Source: Aristolochia californica (taxonomy: Eukaryota > Streptophyta > Magnoliopsida > Piperales > Aristolochiaceae). From it: 64,000 nt of DNA. The notes below the pieces were generated by a model, which saw only the letters and a program-made list of their open reading frames with translations, searched no databases and was not told the origin of the DNA. Below are positions 1-13,432 of this stretch, piece after piece. The stretch lies in NCBI GenBank assembly GCA_029961685.1, contig JARWKL010000015.1, positions 9,918,801 to 9,982,800 of the forward strand. The letters run 5' to 3'. The position numbers and the translations under genes are program-made. Position 1 is the first letter of the stretch. Every line of letters begins with the position of its first letter.

Positions 1-1000
1 ATATTTTAAACGTGTTATCAATTAGAAATCTCTTTCTTATAAAATTCCACCAAGCTATTAACGGTTGTACTAGTGGAATTTCCCAAACATGGATAATAAT
101 ACTTTGGTGTTTATTTTTAGTGCATGAAATAATTTTATTCACTTACATTTATTATAGTTTTCAATTTTTTGCATAAAGAAACTCTTCATATTTCATTTTG
201 TTGTAATCTATTTGCCTTTTATTTTTGTTTACGAGAAAAATGAGAGAGTGAATGCTGAGAGAGATAATCCCAAAAAGTATATGTGATTTTAAGGATTGTA
301 AAATATTTTAGTTTTTTATATATTAGGTTTTACAATCATTGGAAAAGGGGGGAGAGGCATTTTTAACTGAGTGTTGACTCCCAAACCATAAGTCATTTCT
401 AATAAAACTTGTAGGTGTTACACGTCATTAATCGATCAAAACATTTATGATGATCTATGATTGTTAGGTCGGGTTTTTGTTAATAGGGAAAAAGTTGGTT
501 GTTGAGCTCTTGTAAATATCCCACCACATGTTAACTTGAGAATTTAATTTTTTCTACTCCTTGAAATTATTGGTTCATTAGGTCATTTTCATCTTCAAGA
601 TGTTTACGACATGCATATCAATATTTTAAACATGTTATCAATCAGAAATCTCTTAATTATAAAATTCCACCAAGCTATTAGGGTTTGTACGAGTGGAATT
701 CCCCAAACATGGATAACAAAACTTTGGTTTCCATTTTTAGTGCGTGAGATAATTTTCTTTACTTACATTTGTTATAGTTTCCAATTTTTTTCAAACATTA
801 ACTCTAAAATTTTCATTTTGGAATATTCTATTTACCTTATCTTTTTGTTTTCGAGAAAAATGAGTGAGTAAAAACTCAAGTTTGGATTTTAAAAAAAATT
901 GAACATCCAAAATGGCAATGCACAACTGCTGAGAGAGATAATTCCAAAAAGTATATGTGATTTCTATGGACTGTAAACTCATCTAATTTTTTATATTTAG

Positions 1001-1003
1001 TGG
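1001..1003 (+). other. Chimeric join in the 632 unit
   Basis: TTTTTATATTTA from before the G-tract site is followed by GTGGAATTTCCC, normally about 68 bp into the next unit. TAG is compatible with both sides. The G-tract, the back half of one unit and the front of the next are absent. Confidence 0.85.
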
Positions 1004-4000
1004 AATTTCCCAAACATGGATAACTAAACTTATGTCTTCGTTTTTAGTGCATGAAATAATTTTCTTCACATACCTTTATTATAGTTTTAATTTTTTTATA
1101 CTAAACAACTAAAATTTTCATTTGATCTATTTGCCTTATCTTTTTGTTCACGAGAAAAATGGGAGAATGATAACTCATGTTTGGATTTGAAAAATAATTG
1201 AACATAGAAAATAGAAATGCACAAATTCTGAGAGAGATAATTCCAACAAGTATCTATGATTTTTAAGGATTGTAAACTCTTTTCATTTTTAATATATTAG
1301 GTTTTGCAAACAATGGAAAAGGGGGGGCGAGGCATTTTTTACTGAGTGTCGACACCCAAACCATATGTGATTTCTAACAAAAATTATGGCCGTTACCCAT
1401 CATTAATCGATCAAAGCATTTACGATGATCTATGATTATTAGGTCTGCTATTTGTAAATAGGCAAAAAGTGGGTTGTTTGGCTCTTGTAAATATCCCACC
1501 ACACGTTAACCTGAAAATTTAATTTTTTCTTCTAGAAATTTTTGGTTCATGTGGTCATTTTCATCTTCAACATGTTTCAGACATGCATCTCCACATTTAA
1601 AACATGTTAGGATCAATTAGAAATCTCTTTCTTATAAAATTCCACCAAGCTAATAGGTGTTGTACTTGTGGAATTTCCCAAACATACATAACAAAACTTT
1701 GGTGTTCATTTTTAGTGAGTGAAATAATTTTATTCACTAACATTAATTATATTTTTCAATTTTTTGCATATATAAACTCTAAAATTTTCATTTTGTTGTG
1801 ATTTATTTGCCTCATCTTTTTGTTGACAAGAAAAATGGGTGAGTGAAAACTCAAGTTTTGTTTTGAAAAAAAATTGAACATCCAAAATTGAAATGCACAA
1901 ATGCTGAGAAAGATAATCCCAAAAAGTATCTGTGATTTTTAAGGATTTTAAACTCTTTTGTTTTTTTATATATAAGGTTTTGCAATCATCGGAAAAGGGG
2001 GGTGGGGGGGGGGGGGGGGGGGGGGGGGAGGCTTTTTTAACTGAGTGTTGACTCCAAACCATAAGCCATTTCTAACAAAAAATAGCTATTACGATGATCT
2101 ATGATAGTTAGGACCACTTTTTGTAAATAGGCAAAAAGTGGGTTGTTTGGCTCTGTTAAATATCCCACCGCACGTTAACTTGAGAATTTAATTTTTTCTA
2201 CTCCATGAAATTTTTAGATCATTAGGTCATTTGCAACTTCAACATGTTTTAGGCATGCATATTCATATTTAAAACATGTTATGACCAATTAGAAATCTCA
2301 TTCTTATAAAATTCCACCAAGTTATTAGAAGTGGTATTAGTGGAATTTCCCAAACATGGATAACTAAACTTTGGTGTTCATTTTTAGTGCCTGAAATAAT
2401 TTTCTTCATGTACATTTTTTATAGTTTTCAATTTTTTGCATACATAAACTCTAAATTTTTTATTTTGTTGAGATCTATTGGCCTTATCTTTTTGGTTACG
2501 AGAAAAATGGGAGAGTGAAAACTCAAGTTTGGATTTGAAAAAAAATTGAACATCCAAAATTGAAATGCACAAATGCTGAGAGAGATAATTCCAACAAGTA
2601 TCTGTGATTTTTAAGGATTGTAAACTCTTTTCATTTTTTATTTATTTGGTTTTGCAATCATCGAAAAAGGGGGCTCGAGGCATTTTTAACTAAGTGCTGA
2701 CTCCCAAACCATAAGGCATTTCTAACAAAAATTATTGCTATTACACATCATTAATCGATCAAAAAATTTACGATGATCTATGATGGTTAGGTCCGCTTAT
2801 TGTAAATAGGCAAAAAGTGGGTTGTTTGGCTCTGGTAAATACCCCACCGCACTTTAACTTGAAAATTTAATTTTTTCTTCTCCTTGAAACTTTTGGTTTA
2901 TTAGGTCATTTGCATCTTCAACATGTTTTAGACATGGATATCCATATTTAAAACATGTTAGGATCACTTAGAAATCTCTTTTTTATAAAATTCCACCAAG
3001 CTAATAGGGGTTGTACTAGTGGAATTTCCCAAACATGGATTACAAAACTTTCGTGTTCCTTTTTAGTGTGTGAAATAATTTTCTTCACTAACATTTATTA
3101 TAGTTTTCAATTTTTTGCATACATAAACTCTAAAATTTTAATTCTTTGGTGATCTATTTGCCTTATATTTTTGTTTACCAGAAAAATGGGTGAGTGATAA
3201 CCCAAGTTTAGATTTGAAAAAAAAATTAACATCCAAAATGGAAACGCACAAAGCTGAGAGAGATATTTCCAAAACGTGTTTGTGATTTTTAAGGATTCTA
3301 AACTCTTTCAGTTTTTTTTTTATGTTATGTTTTGAGATCATTGGAAAAGAGGGGGAGGGGTGGAGGCATTTATAACTGAGTGTTGACTCCCAAACCATAA
3401 GTCATTTCTAAAAAAAATTATAGTTGTTACACATCATTAGTTGATCAAAACATTTATGTTGAACAACGATTGTTAGGTCCGCTTTTTGTAAATAGGCAGA
3501 AAATGGGGTGTTTAGCTCTGGTAAATATCCCACCGCATGTTAACTTGAGAATTTAATTTTTTCTACTCGAAATTTTTTGATCATTAGGTCATTTACATCT
3601 TCAACAGGTTTCAGGAATGATTATCCATATTTAAAACATGTTAGGATCAAATAGAAATCTCTGTCTTATAATATTCCAATAAGCTATTAGGGGTTGTACT
3701 AGTGAACTTTCCCAAATATGGATAACAAAACTTTGGTGTTCATTTTTAGTGCATTAAAAAATTTTCTTCACTTACATTTATTATAGTTTTTAATTTGTTG
3801 CATTCATAAACTCTAAATTTTTTGTTTTGTTGCGATCTATTTGCCTTATCTTTTTTTTTACAAGAAAAATGGGAGAGTGAAAACTCAAGTTTGGATATGA
3901 AAGAAAATTGAACATCTAAAATTGAAATGCACAAAAGCTGAAAGAGATAATTCCAAGAAGTATCTGTGATTTTTAAGGATGGTAAACTCTTTTATTTTTT

Positions 4001-4030
4001 TATATATTAGGTTTTGCAATCATCGAAAAA
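1002..4030 (+). repeat. Left higher-order repeat, copy 1 (A-B-B2-C-D)
   Basis: A: CACATACCTTT and AGAATGATAACTCATG, ending AGACATGCATCTCCA. B: AGTGAGTGAAATAA with CACTAACATT. B2: GATGGTTAGGTCCGCTTATT, AAATACCCCACCGC, TTGGTTTATTAGGTC, ATGGATATCCATATTT. C: GATTACAAAACTTT, GTGTGTGAAATAA, AAAGAGGGGGAGGGG, GGCAGAAAATGGGGTG. D: GGATATGAAAGAAAATTGAA with ACAAAAGCTGAAAGAG. The same markers recur in the same order at 4644-7386 and 14599-16150. Confidence 0.7.
2004..2028 (+). repeat. G-tract, 25 G
   Basis: Expanded copy of the monomer's G site in the 1604 unit, preceded by six G and a T. Confidence 0.9.
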
Positions 4031-4038
4031 GGGTTGAA
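4026..4038 (+). other. Chimeric join at a G-tract (3638/4031 units)
   Basis: CATCGAAAAAGGG is followed by TTGAATTTCCC, so the array jumps from the G-tract site into hairpin 1 of another unit. GGG is shared by both contexts (the G-tract and GGGGTTG). Confidence 0.83.
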
Positions 4039-4643
4039 TTTCCCAAACACGGATAACAAAACTTTGGTGTTCATTTTTAGTGCGTGAAATAATTTTCTTC
4101 ACTTAAATTTATTATTTTTTTCAATTTTTTACATACTTAAACTCTAAAATTTTCATTTTGTGTTGATCTATTTGCCTTATCTTTTTGTTTACGAGAAAAA
4201 TGGGATAGTGGAATCTCAAGTTTGGATTTGAAAAACAATTGAACATCCAAAATGGAAATGCACAAATTCTGAGAGAGATAATTCTAAAAAATATTTATGA
4301 TTTTTAAGGATTGTAAACTCTTTTGCTTATTTAAATATTAGGTTTTGCAATCATCAAAAAGGGGGGGTGAGGCTTTTTTAACTTTGTGTTGATTTCAAAA
4401 CAATATGTCATTTCTAACAAAAATTATAGCCGTTACACATCATTAATCGATCAAAACATTTACGATGATCAATGATTGTAAGGTCCGCTTTTGGTAAATA
4501 GGCAAAAAATGGGTGGTTTGGCTCTAGTAAATATCCCACCACACGTTAACTTGAGAATTTAATTTTTTCTACTCGAAATTTTTGGATGATTAGGTCATTT
4601 GCATCTTCAACATGTTTCAGGCATGCTTATCCATATTTAAAAC

Positions 4644-7386
4644 ATGTTAGGATCAATCCGAAATCTCTTTCTTATAAAATTCCACCAAGCTCTGCGGGGT
4701 GGTATTAGTGGAATTTCCCCAACATGGATAAATAAACTTTTGTGTTCATTTTTAGTGCAAGAAATAATTTTCTTCACTTACCTTTATTATAGTTTTTAAT
4801 TTTTTCCATTCATAAACTCTAAAATTTTCATTTTGTTATGATCTATTTGCCTTATCTTTTTGTTCACAAGAAAAAGATGAGAATGAAAACTCATGTTTGG
4901 ATTTGAAAAAAAATTGAACATCCAAAATAGAAATGCACAAATGCTGAGAGAGATCATTCCAACAAGTATCTATGATTTTTAAGGATTGTAAACTTTTTCT
5001 GTTTTTAATATATTAGGTTTTGCAAACATCGGAAAAGGTGGGGGGAGGGGGGGGGAGGCGTTTATAACTGAGTGTTGACACCCAACCCAGAAGTCATTTC
5101 TAAAAAAAATTATAGCCATTAGACATCATTAATCGATCAAAACATTTACGATGATCTATGATTATTAGGTCCCCTTTTTGTAAATAGGCAAAAAGTGGTC
5201 TGTTTGGCTCTGTAAATATCCCGCCGCACGTTAACTTGAGAATTTAACTTTTCTTATAAAATTTTTTGGCTCATTAGGTGATTTTCATCTTCAACATGTT
5301 TCAGACATGCATCTCCATGTTTAAAACATGTTACGATCAGTTAGAAATCTTTCTTATAAAATTCCACCAAGCTAGTAGGTGTTGAACTAGTGGAATTTCT
5401 CAAACTTAGATAACAAAACCTTGGTGTTCATTTTTAGTGAGTGAAATAATTTTCTTCACTAACATTTATTATAGTTTTCAATTTTTTGCATATATAAACT
5501 CTAAAATTTTCATTTTGTTGTGATCTATTTGCCTCATCCTTTTTTTTACAAGGAAAATGGGTGAGTGAAAACTCAAGTTTGGATTTGAAAAAAAATTGAA
5601 CATCCAAAATTGAAATGTGCAAATGCTGAGAGAGATAATTCCAACAAGTATCTGTGATTTTTAAGGATTGTAAACTCTTTTCGTTTTTTATATATTAGGT
5701 TTTGCAGTCATCGACAAAGGGAGCGCGAGGCATTTTTAAGTAAGTGTTGACTCCCAAACCATAAGTCATTTCTAAAAAAAATTATAGCCGTTACACATCA
5801 TTATTCGATCAAAACATTTACGATGATCCATGATGGTTAGGTCCACTTATTGTAAATAGGCAAAAAGTGGGTTGTTTGGCTCTGGTAAATACCCCACCGC
5901 ACGTTAACTTGAGAATTTAATTTTTTTCTTCTCCTTTAAATTTTTGGTTTATTAGGTCATTTGCATCTTCAACATGTTTCAAAAATGGATATCCATATTT
6001 AAAACATGTTAGGATCAGTTAGAAATCTCTTTTTTATAAAATTTCACCAAGCTAATAGGGTTTGTACTAGTGGAATTTCCCAAACATGAATTACAAAACT
6101 TTGGTGTTCATTTTTAGTGTGTGAAATAATTTTCTTCACTAACATTTATTATAGTTATCAATTTTTTGCATACATAAACTCTAAAATTTTAATTTTTTTT
6201 TTGTGTTCTATTTGCCTTATCTTTACAAGAAAAAAGGGTGAGTGATAACTCAAGTTTGGATTTGAAAAAAAATTGCACATCCAAAATGGAAATGCACAAA
6301 TGCTGAGAAAGATATTTTCAAAAAGAATCTGTGATTTTAAGGATTGTAAACTCTTTCTGTTTTTTACATATTACATTTTGAAATCTTCGGAAAAGAAAGG
6401 GGGGGGGGGGGGGGGGGGGGGGGGGGTGCGGGAAGCATTTTTTAGTAAGTGTTGACTCCCAAACCAGAAGTCATTTCTAAAATAAATTATATCCGTTACA
6501 CATCATTAATTGATCAAAACATTTACTACGATTGTTAGGTCCGGTTTTTGTTAATAGGCTGAAAATGGAGTGTTTGGCTCTGGTAAATAACCTACCGCAC
6601 TTTAACTTGAGAATTTAATTTTTTCTACTTCATGAAATTTTTGGATCATTAGGTCATTTGCGTCTTCAATATGTTTGTGGAATGCTTATCCATATTTAAA
6701 ACATGTCAGGATCAATTAGAAATCTCTTTCTTCTAAATTTCCACCAAGCTATTAGGGTTTGTACTAGTGGAAATTCCCAAACATGGATAACAAAATTTTG
6801 GTGTTCATTTTTAGTGCGTGAAATAATTTTCTTCACTTACATTTGTTATAGTATTAAATTTTTTGCATACGTAAACTCTTAAATTTTCATTTTCTTGTGA
6901 TCTATTTGCAATATCTTTTTGTTTACGAGAAAAAAAGGGTGAATGAAAACTCAAGTTTGGATTTGAAAAAAATTGAACATCCAAAATGGAAATGCACAAT
7001 TGCTAAGAGAGATAATTCTAAAAAATATTTTTGATTTTTAAGGATTTTAAACTCTTTTAATTTTTTTTATATTAGGTTTTACAATCATCTGAAACGGGGG
7101 GGGAGGGGGAAGTATTTTCAACTATGTGTTGACTCCCAAACCATAACTCATTTCTAAAAAACATTATAGCTGTTACACATCATTAATGGATCAAAAAATT
7201 TATGATGATCTATGACTGTTAGGTCGGCATTTTTTAAATAGGAAAAAAGTGGGTTGTTTGGGCCTGGTAAATATCCCACCGCACTTTAACTTTAGAATTT
7301 AATTGTTTCTACTTCTTGAAATTTTTGGATCATTATTTTATTTGCATCTTCAACACGTTTCAGACATATGTATCCATATTTAAAAC
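4644..7386 (+). repeat. Left higher-order repeat, copy 2 (A-B/B2-C-D)
   Basis: A at 4644 (ends AGACATGCATCTCCA), B/B2 hybrid at 5328 (B-type AGTGAGTG front, B2-type GATGGTTAGGTCC and AAATACCCC back), C at 6006, D-like at 6703. The A end is 3724 bp from its copy 1 partner, but C is only 3051 bp from its partner. The difference of 673 bp is one monomer, as expected if unequal crossing-over fused B and B2. Confidence 0.68.
6399..6426 (+). repeat. G-tract, 28 G
   Basis: Follows CTTCGGAAAAGAAA in the 6006 unit and ends in TGCGGG. Confidence 0.9.
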
Positions 7387-8906
7387 ATGTTTGGATTAAC
7401 TAGAAATCTGTTTCTTATAAAATTCCGCCAAGCTATTAGGGGTTGTACTAGTGGAATTTCACAAACATGGATAACAAAACTTTGGTGTTCATTTTTAGTG
7501 AGTGAAATAATTTTCTTCACTTACATTTATTATATTTTTCAATTTTTTGAACACATAAACTCTAAATTTTTCATTTTGTTGTGATCTATTTTAGTATCTT
7601 TTCGTTTACGAGAAAAATGGGAAAGTGAAAAAAATTGAACATCCAAAACGGAAATGCACAAATGCCGAGAGAGATAATTCCAAAAACTACCTGTGCTTTT
7701 TAAGGATTTTAAAATCTTTTTGTTTTTTATATATTAGGTTTCACATTCAACGAAAAAGGAGGGGCGAGGCATTTTTAACAGAGGGTTGACTCCCAAACCA
7801 TAAGTCATTTTGAACAAAAATTATAGCCGTTACGCATCATTAATCGATCAAAACATTTAAGATGATCTATGATTGTTAGGTCCGCTTATTGTAAATAGGA
7901 AAAAACTCAGTTGTTTGGATCTGGTAAATATCCACCGCACGTTAACTTGAGAATTTAATTTTTTATACTCCTTGAAATTTTTTAATCATTAAGTCATTTG
8001 CATCTTCAACATGTTTCAGGCATGCATGTCCATATTTAAAACATGTTAGGATCAATTAGAAATATCTTTCCTATAAAATTCCACCAAGCTATTAGGGGTT
8101 GTACTAGTGGAGTTTCCAAAACATGGATAAGAAAACTTTGGTTTTCGTTTTTTGTGCGAGAAATAATTTTCTTCACATTCAGTTGTTATTTTTTTTAATA
8201 TTTTTCACATATAAACTCTAAAATTTTCATTTTGTTGTGATCCATTTGCCTTATCTTTTCGTTTACGAGAAAAATGAGAGAGTGAAAACTCATGTTTGGA
8301 TTTGAAAACAATTTGAACATCTAAAATGGAAATGCACAAATGCAAGAGAGATAATTCCAAAAAGTGTATGTGATTTTTATGGAATGTAAACTCTTTTAGT
8401 TTTTTATATATTAGCTTTTGCAATCATCGAAAAAGGGGGGGCGAGGCATTATTAATTGTGTGTTAACAACCAAACCATAAGTCATTTCTAACAAAAATTA
8501 TTGCCGTTACACATCATTAATCGATCAAAACATTTACGATTATCTATGATTGTTAAGTCCACTTATTGTAAATAGGCAAAAACTGGTTTGTTTGGATCAA
8601 GTACATATCGCACTGCACGTTAACTTGAGAATTTAATTTTTTCTACTCGAAATTTTTTTTATCATTAAGTCATTTGCATCTTCAACATACTTCAGGCATG
8701 CATATCATATTTAAAAGATGTTAGGATCAATTAGAAATCTCTTTCTTATAAAATTCCACCTAAATATTAGGGGTTGTACAAGTGGAATTTAGATAACATG
8801 AATAAGAAAACTTTCGTGTTCATTTTTGGTGCGTGAAATAATTTTCTTCACTTGCATTTATAATAGTTTTCAATTTTTTGCATACATAAACTCTAAAATT
8901 TTCATT

Positions 8907-10030
8907 TTTTTGTGATATATTTGCCTTATCTTTTTGTTTACGAGAAAAATGGGAGAGTGAAAACTCAAGTTTGGATTTGAAAACAAATTGATCATCCAAA
9001 ATGGAAAGGCACAAATGCTGAGAGAGATAATTCCAAAAAGTATCTGTGATTTTTAAGGATTGTAAACTCTTTTAGTTTTTTATATATTAGGTTTTGCCAT
9101 CATCGGAAAAGGGGGGGCGAGGCATTTTTAACTGAGTGTTGACTCCCAAACCATAAGTCATTTCTAACAAAAATTATAGCCGTTACACATCATTAATCGT
9201 TCAAAACATTTATGATGATCTACGATTGTTAGGTCCACTTTTTGTACATAGGCAAAAATTGGGTTGCTTAGCTGTTGTAAATATCCCACTGCACGTTAAC
9301 TTGAGAATTTATCTTTTTCTACGCCTTGAAATTTTTGGATCATGAGGTCATTTGCATCTTCAACATGTTTCAGGCATGCATATCCTTATTTAAAACATGT
9401 TAGGATCAATTATAAATCTTTCTTATAAAATTCCACCAAGTTATTTGGGGTTATACGAGTGGAATTTCCCAAACACGGATAACAAAACTTTAGTGTTCTT
9501 TTTTAGTGCGTGAAATAATTTTCTTCACTTACATTTATTATAGTTTTCATTTTTTTTCTTACATAAACTCTAAAACTTTCATTTTGTTGTGATCTATTTG
9601 CCTTATCTTTATATTTAAGAGAAAAATGGGATAGTGAAAACTCAAGTTTGGATTTGAAAAACAATTGAACATCCAAAATGGAAATGCACAAAATTTGAGA
9701 GAGATAATTCCAAAAAGTATCTGTGATTTTTAAGGATTGTAAACTCTTTTGGGTTTTTTTATATAAGGTTTTGAAATTATCAGAAAAGGGGGGCGATACA
9801 TTTTTAATTGAGTGATGACACCCAAACCATAAGTCCATTCTAACAAAAATTAAAGCCGTTACACATCATTAATCAATCAAAACATTTATGATGATCTATG
9901 ATTGTTAGGTCTGCTTTTTGTAAATAGGCAAAAAGTGGGTGGTTTGGCTGTAGTAAATATCCCACCGCACGTTAACTAGAGAACTTAATTTTTCCTACTC
10001 CTTGAAATTTTTGGATCATTAGGTCATTTG
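8907..10030 (+). repeat. Duplicated segment, copy 1 (partner 13433-14556)
   Basis: Shares GTGATATATTTGCC, AAACAAATTGATCATCC, TTTTGCCATCATCGG, TAATCGTTCAAAA, ATTTATCTTTTTCTA, GATCATGAGGTC, CTTTAGTGTTC and GGGTTTTTTTATATAAGG with the partner at a constant offset of 4524-4526 bp. None of these combinations occurs in the monomers between. Similarity ends shortly before the 10073 anchor. Confidence 0.8.
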
Positions 10031-12457
10031 CATCTTCAACATGTTTCAGGCTTGCATATCCATAATTCAAACAAGTTAGGATCAATTAAAAATCTCTTGT
10101 TATAAAATTCCACCAAGCTAGAAGGGGTTGAACTAGTTGAATTTCCCAAACATAGATAACAAAACTTATGTGTTCATTTTTAGTGCATAAAATAATTTTC
10201 TTTATTTAAAATTATTATAGATTTCAATTTTTTGCATACGTAAACTCTAAAAATTTTATTTTGTTGTTATCTATTCGCCTTATCTTTTTGTTTACGAGAG
10301 AAATGGGAGAGTGAAAACTCAAGTTTGGATTTGAAAGACAATTGAGAATCCAAAATGGAAATGCAAAAATATGGAGAGAGATAATTTCAAAAAGTATCTG
10401 TGATTTTTAAGGATTGTAAACTCTTTTGGATTTTTATATTTTAGGTTTTGCAATCTTCGGAAAAGGGGGGCGACGAATTCTTAACTGAGTGTTGACTCCC
10501 AAACCATAAGTCATTTCAAATAAAAAATATAGCCTTTACACATCATCAATTGAAAAAAACATATATAGTGATCTACGAATGTTAGGTCCGCTTTTTGTAA
10601 ATAGGCAAAAAGCGGGTTGTTTGGCTCTGGTAAATATGCCACCGCACGTTAACTTGAGAATTTATATTTTTCTACTCCTTGAAATTTTTTATCATTAGAT
10701 CATTTGCATCTTCAACATGTTTCAGGCATGCATATCCATATTTAAAACTTTTTAGGATCAATTAGAAATCTAATTCTTTTAAAATTCCACCAAGCTATTA
10801 GGGGTTGTACTATTGGAATTTTCCAAACATGGATAACAAAACTTTTTTAGTGCGAGAAATAATTTTCTTCACTGACATTTATTTTAGTTTTCAATTTTTT
10901 TCATACATATACTCAAAAATTTTCTTTTTGTTGTGATCTATTTGCCTTATCTTTTTCTTCAAGAGAAAAATGTGAGTGTGAAAACTGAATTTTGGATTTG
11001 AAAAAAAATTGAACATCCATAATGGAAATGCACAAATGCTGAGAGAGATAATTCAAAAAAGTTTCTGTGATTTTTAAGGATTGTAAAATCTTTTGGTTAT
11101 TTATATATTAGGTTTTCCAATCATCATAAAAGGTGGGGCTAGGCCTTTTTAACTGAGTGTTGACTCCCAAACCATAAGTCATTTCTAACAAAAATTATTG
11201 CCGTTACACATCATTAATCAATCAAAACATTTATGATGATCTATGATTGTTAGGTCCACTTTTTGTAAGTAGGCAAAGAGTGGGTTGTTTGGGCCTGAAA
11301 AATATCCCACCGCACGTTAACTTGAGAATTTAGTTTTTTCTACTCCTTGAATTTTTTGGATCATTATGTCATTTGCATCTTCAACATGTTTCAGGCATGC
11401 ATATCCATATTTAAAACAAGTTAGGATCAATTAAAAATCTCTTGTTATAAAATTCCACCAAGCTATTAGGGGTTGAACTAGTTGAATTTCCCAAACATGG
11501 ATGACAAAACTTATGTGTTCATTTTTAGTGCATAAAATAATTTTATTTATTTACAATTATTATATTTTAAAATTTTTTGCATATGTAAACTCTAAAAATT
11601 TCATTTTTTTTGTGATCTATTTGCCTTATCTTTTAGTTTACGAGAGAAATGGGATAGTGTAAACTCAAGTTTGGATTTGAAAAACAATTGAGCATCCAAA
11701 ATGGAAATGCACAAATGCTTAGAGGGATAATTCCAGAAAGTATCTGTGATTTTTGAGGATTGTAAATTCTTTTGGAATTTTATATATTAGGTTTTGCAAT
11801 CATCATAAAAGGGGTTTTGCAAACCATAAGTCATTTCTAACAAAAAATATAGCCGTTACACATCATTAATCGATCAAAACATTTACAACGATATATGATT
11901 GTTAGGTCCGCTTTTTTTAAATAGGTAAAAAGTGGGTTCTTTGGCTCTGGTAAATATCCCACCGCACGTTAACTTGAGAATTTAATTTTTTCTACTCCTC
12001 AAATTTTTTTGATCATTAGGTCATTTGCATCTTCAACATGTTTTAGGCGTGCATATCCATATTTAAAACATGTAAGGATCAATTACAACTCTCTTTGTTA
12101 TAAAATTCCACTAAGTTATTAGGGGTTTTAATAATTGAATTACCCAAACATTGATAACAACCCTTTTGGTGTTCATTTTTGGTGCGTGAAATAATTTTCT
12201 TCAGTTACATTTATTATAGCTTTCAAATTTTTGTATACATAAAGTCTAAAATTTTCATTTTGTTGTGATCTATTTGCCTTATCGTTTTGTTTACAAGAAA
12301 AATGGGAGAGTGAAAACTCAAGTTTGGATTTGAAAAACAATTGAACATCCAAAATGGAAATTTACAAATGTTGAGAGAGATAATTCCAAAAAGTATTAGT
12401 GATTTTTAAGGATTGTAAACTCTTTTGGTTATTTAGATATTAGGCTTTAAAATCATC

Positions 12458-12481
12458 AAAAGAAGAGGAGGAGAGGAGGGT

Positions 12482-12525
<44 letters not shown>

Positions 12526-12539
12526 GGGGAGAGGGAGGG
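12458..12539 (+). other. 82 bp polypurine tract around the longest G-run
   Basis: Only one pyrimidine (T at 12481) interrupts A/G sequence from 12458 to 12539. It consists of GA-rich triplets, a 43 G run and a further GAGGGAGGG-type stretch. Such tracts can form triplex (H-DNA), G-quadruplex or R-loop structures. Exact length may be affected by sequencing error. Confidence 0.85.
12482..12524 (+). repeat. G-tract, 43 G (longest)
   Basis: Lies in the 12070 unit within the 82 bp polypurine tract. Sequencing length error is likely for a run of this size. Confidence 0.88.
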
Positions 12540-13216
12540 TGGAGGCTTGTTTAATTGAGTGTTGACTCCTAAACCATAAGTCATTTCTAACAAAAATTAT
12601 AGCCATTACATATAATTAATCGAACAAAATATTTATGAAGATCTATGATAGTTAGTCCGCGTTTTAAAAATAAGCAAAAAATGGGTTGTTTGGCTCTGGT
12701 AAATATCCCACATGACATTAACTTGAGAATTTAATTTTTTTCTACTCAAATTTTTTGGATAATTAGGTCATTTGCATCTTCAGGATGTTTTAGGCATGCA
12801 TATCTATATTTAAAACATGTTAAGCTCAATTAGAAATCTCTTTGTTATAAAATTCCACCAAGCTATTCGGGGTTGTAGTAGTGGAATTTCCCAAACACGG
12901 ATAACAAAACTTTGGTGTTCTTTTTTAGTGTGTGTAATAATTTTCTTCAATTACATTTATTATTATTTTCAATTTTTTGTATACATAAACTCTAAAATTT
13001 TCACTTTGTGTTGATCTATTAGCCTTATATTTTTGTTTACGAGAAAAATGGGATAGCGAAATCTCAAGTTTGGATTTGAAAAACAATTGAACATCCAAAA
13101 TGGAAATGCACAAATTCTGAGAGAGATAATTCCAAAAAGTATCTGTGATTTTTAAGGATTGTAAACTCTTTTGGTTATTTATATATTAGGTTTTGCAATC
13201 ATAAGAAAAGGGTTGA

Positions 13217-13228
13217 GGGGGGGGGGGG
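13217..13228 (+). repeat. G-tract, 12 G
   Basis: Lies in the 12817 unit, preceded by GGGTTGA and followed by TGAGGTGAGAGG. Confidence 0.9.
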
Positions 13229-13432
13229 TGAGGTGAGAGGCATTTTTAACTTAGTGTTGACTCTCAAACCATAAGTCATTTCTAACAAAAATTAATGATG
13301 ATCTATGATTGTTAGGTCCGCTTTTGGTAAATAGGCAAAAAATGGGTGATTTGGCTCTAGTAAATATCCAACCACACGTTAACTTGAGAATTTAATTTTT
13401 TCTACTCGAAATTTTTGGATGATTAGGTCATT

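Larger units (their letters stand above)
1..4643 (+). repeat. Satellite block 1: higher-order copy 1 and two chimeric joins
   Basis: Unit starts: 12 (620 bp, missing about 59 bp at 249), 632 (cut at about 1001), a chimeric start at 1002, then 1604, 2276, 2955, 3638 (cut at about 4030) and a chimeric start at 4031. Bases 1-11 are the tail of a preceding unit. Monomer types, by shared diagnostic changes, run A (1002-1603), B (1604), B2 (2276), C (2955), D (3638), X (4031). No gene is present. Confidence 0.9.
4644..9396 (+). repeat. Satellite block 2: higher-order copy 2 and four further monomers
   Basis: Unit starts: 4644, 5328, 6006, 6703, 7387, 8043, 8718, with lengths 684, 678, 697, 684, 656, 675 and 679 bp. 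The first four are types A, B/B2 hybrid, C and D of the left higher-order repeat. The 697 bp unit is long because of a 28 G tract. No gene is present. Confidence 0.9.

Noticed and set aside
320..335. Telomere-like TTAGG motifs (ATTAGGTTTT, CATTAGGTC)
   Set aside because: They are isolated and spaced as monomer blocks, never in tandem short arrays.
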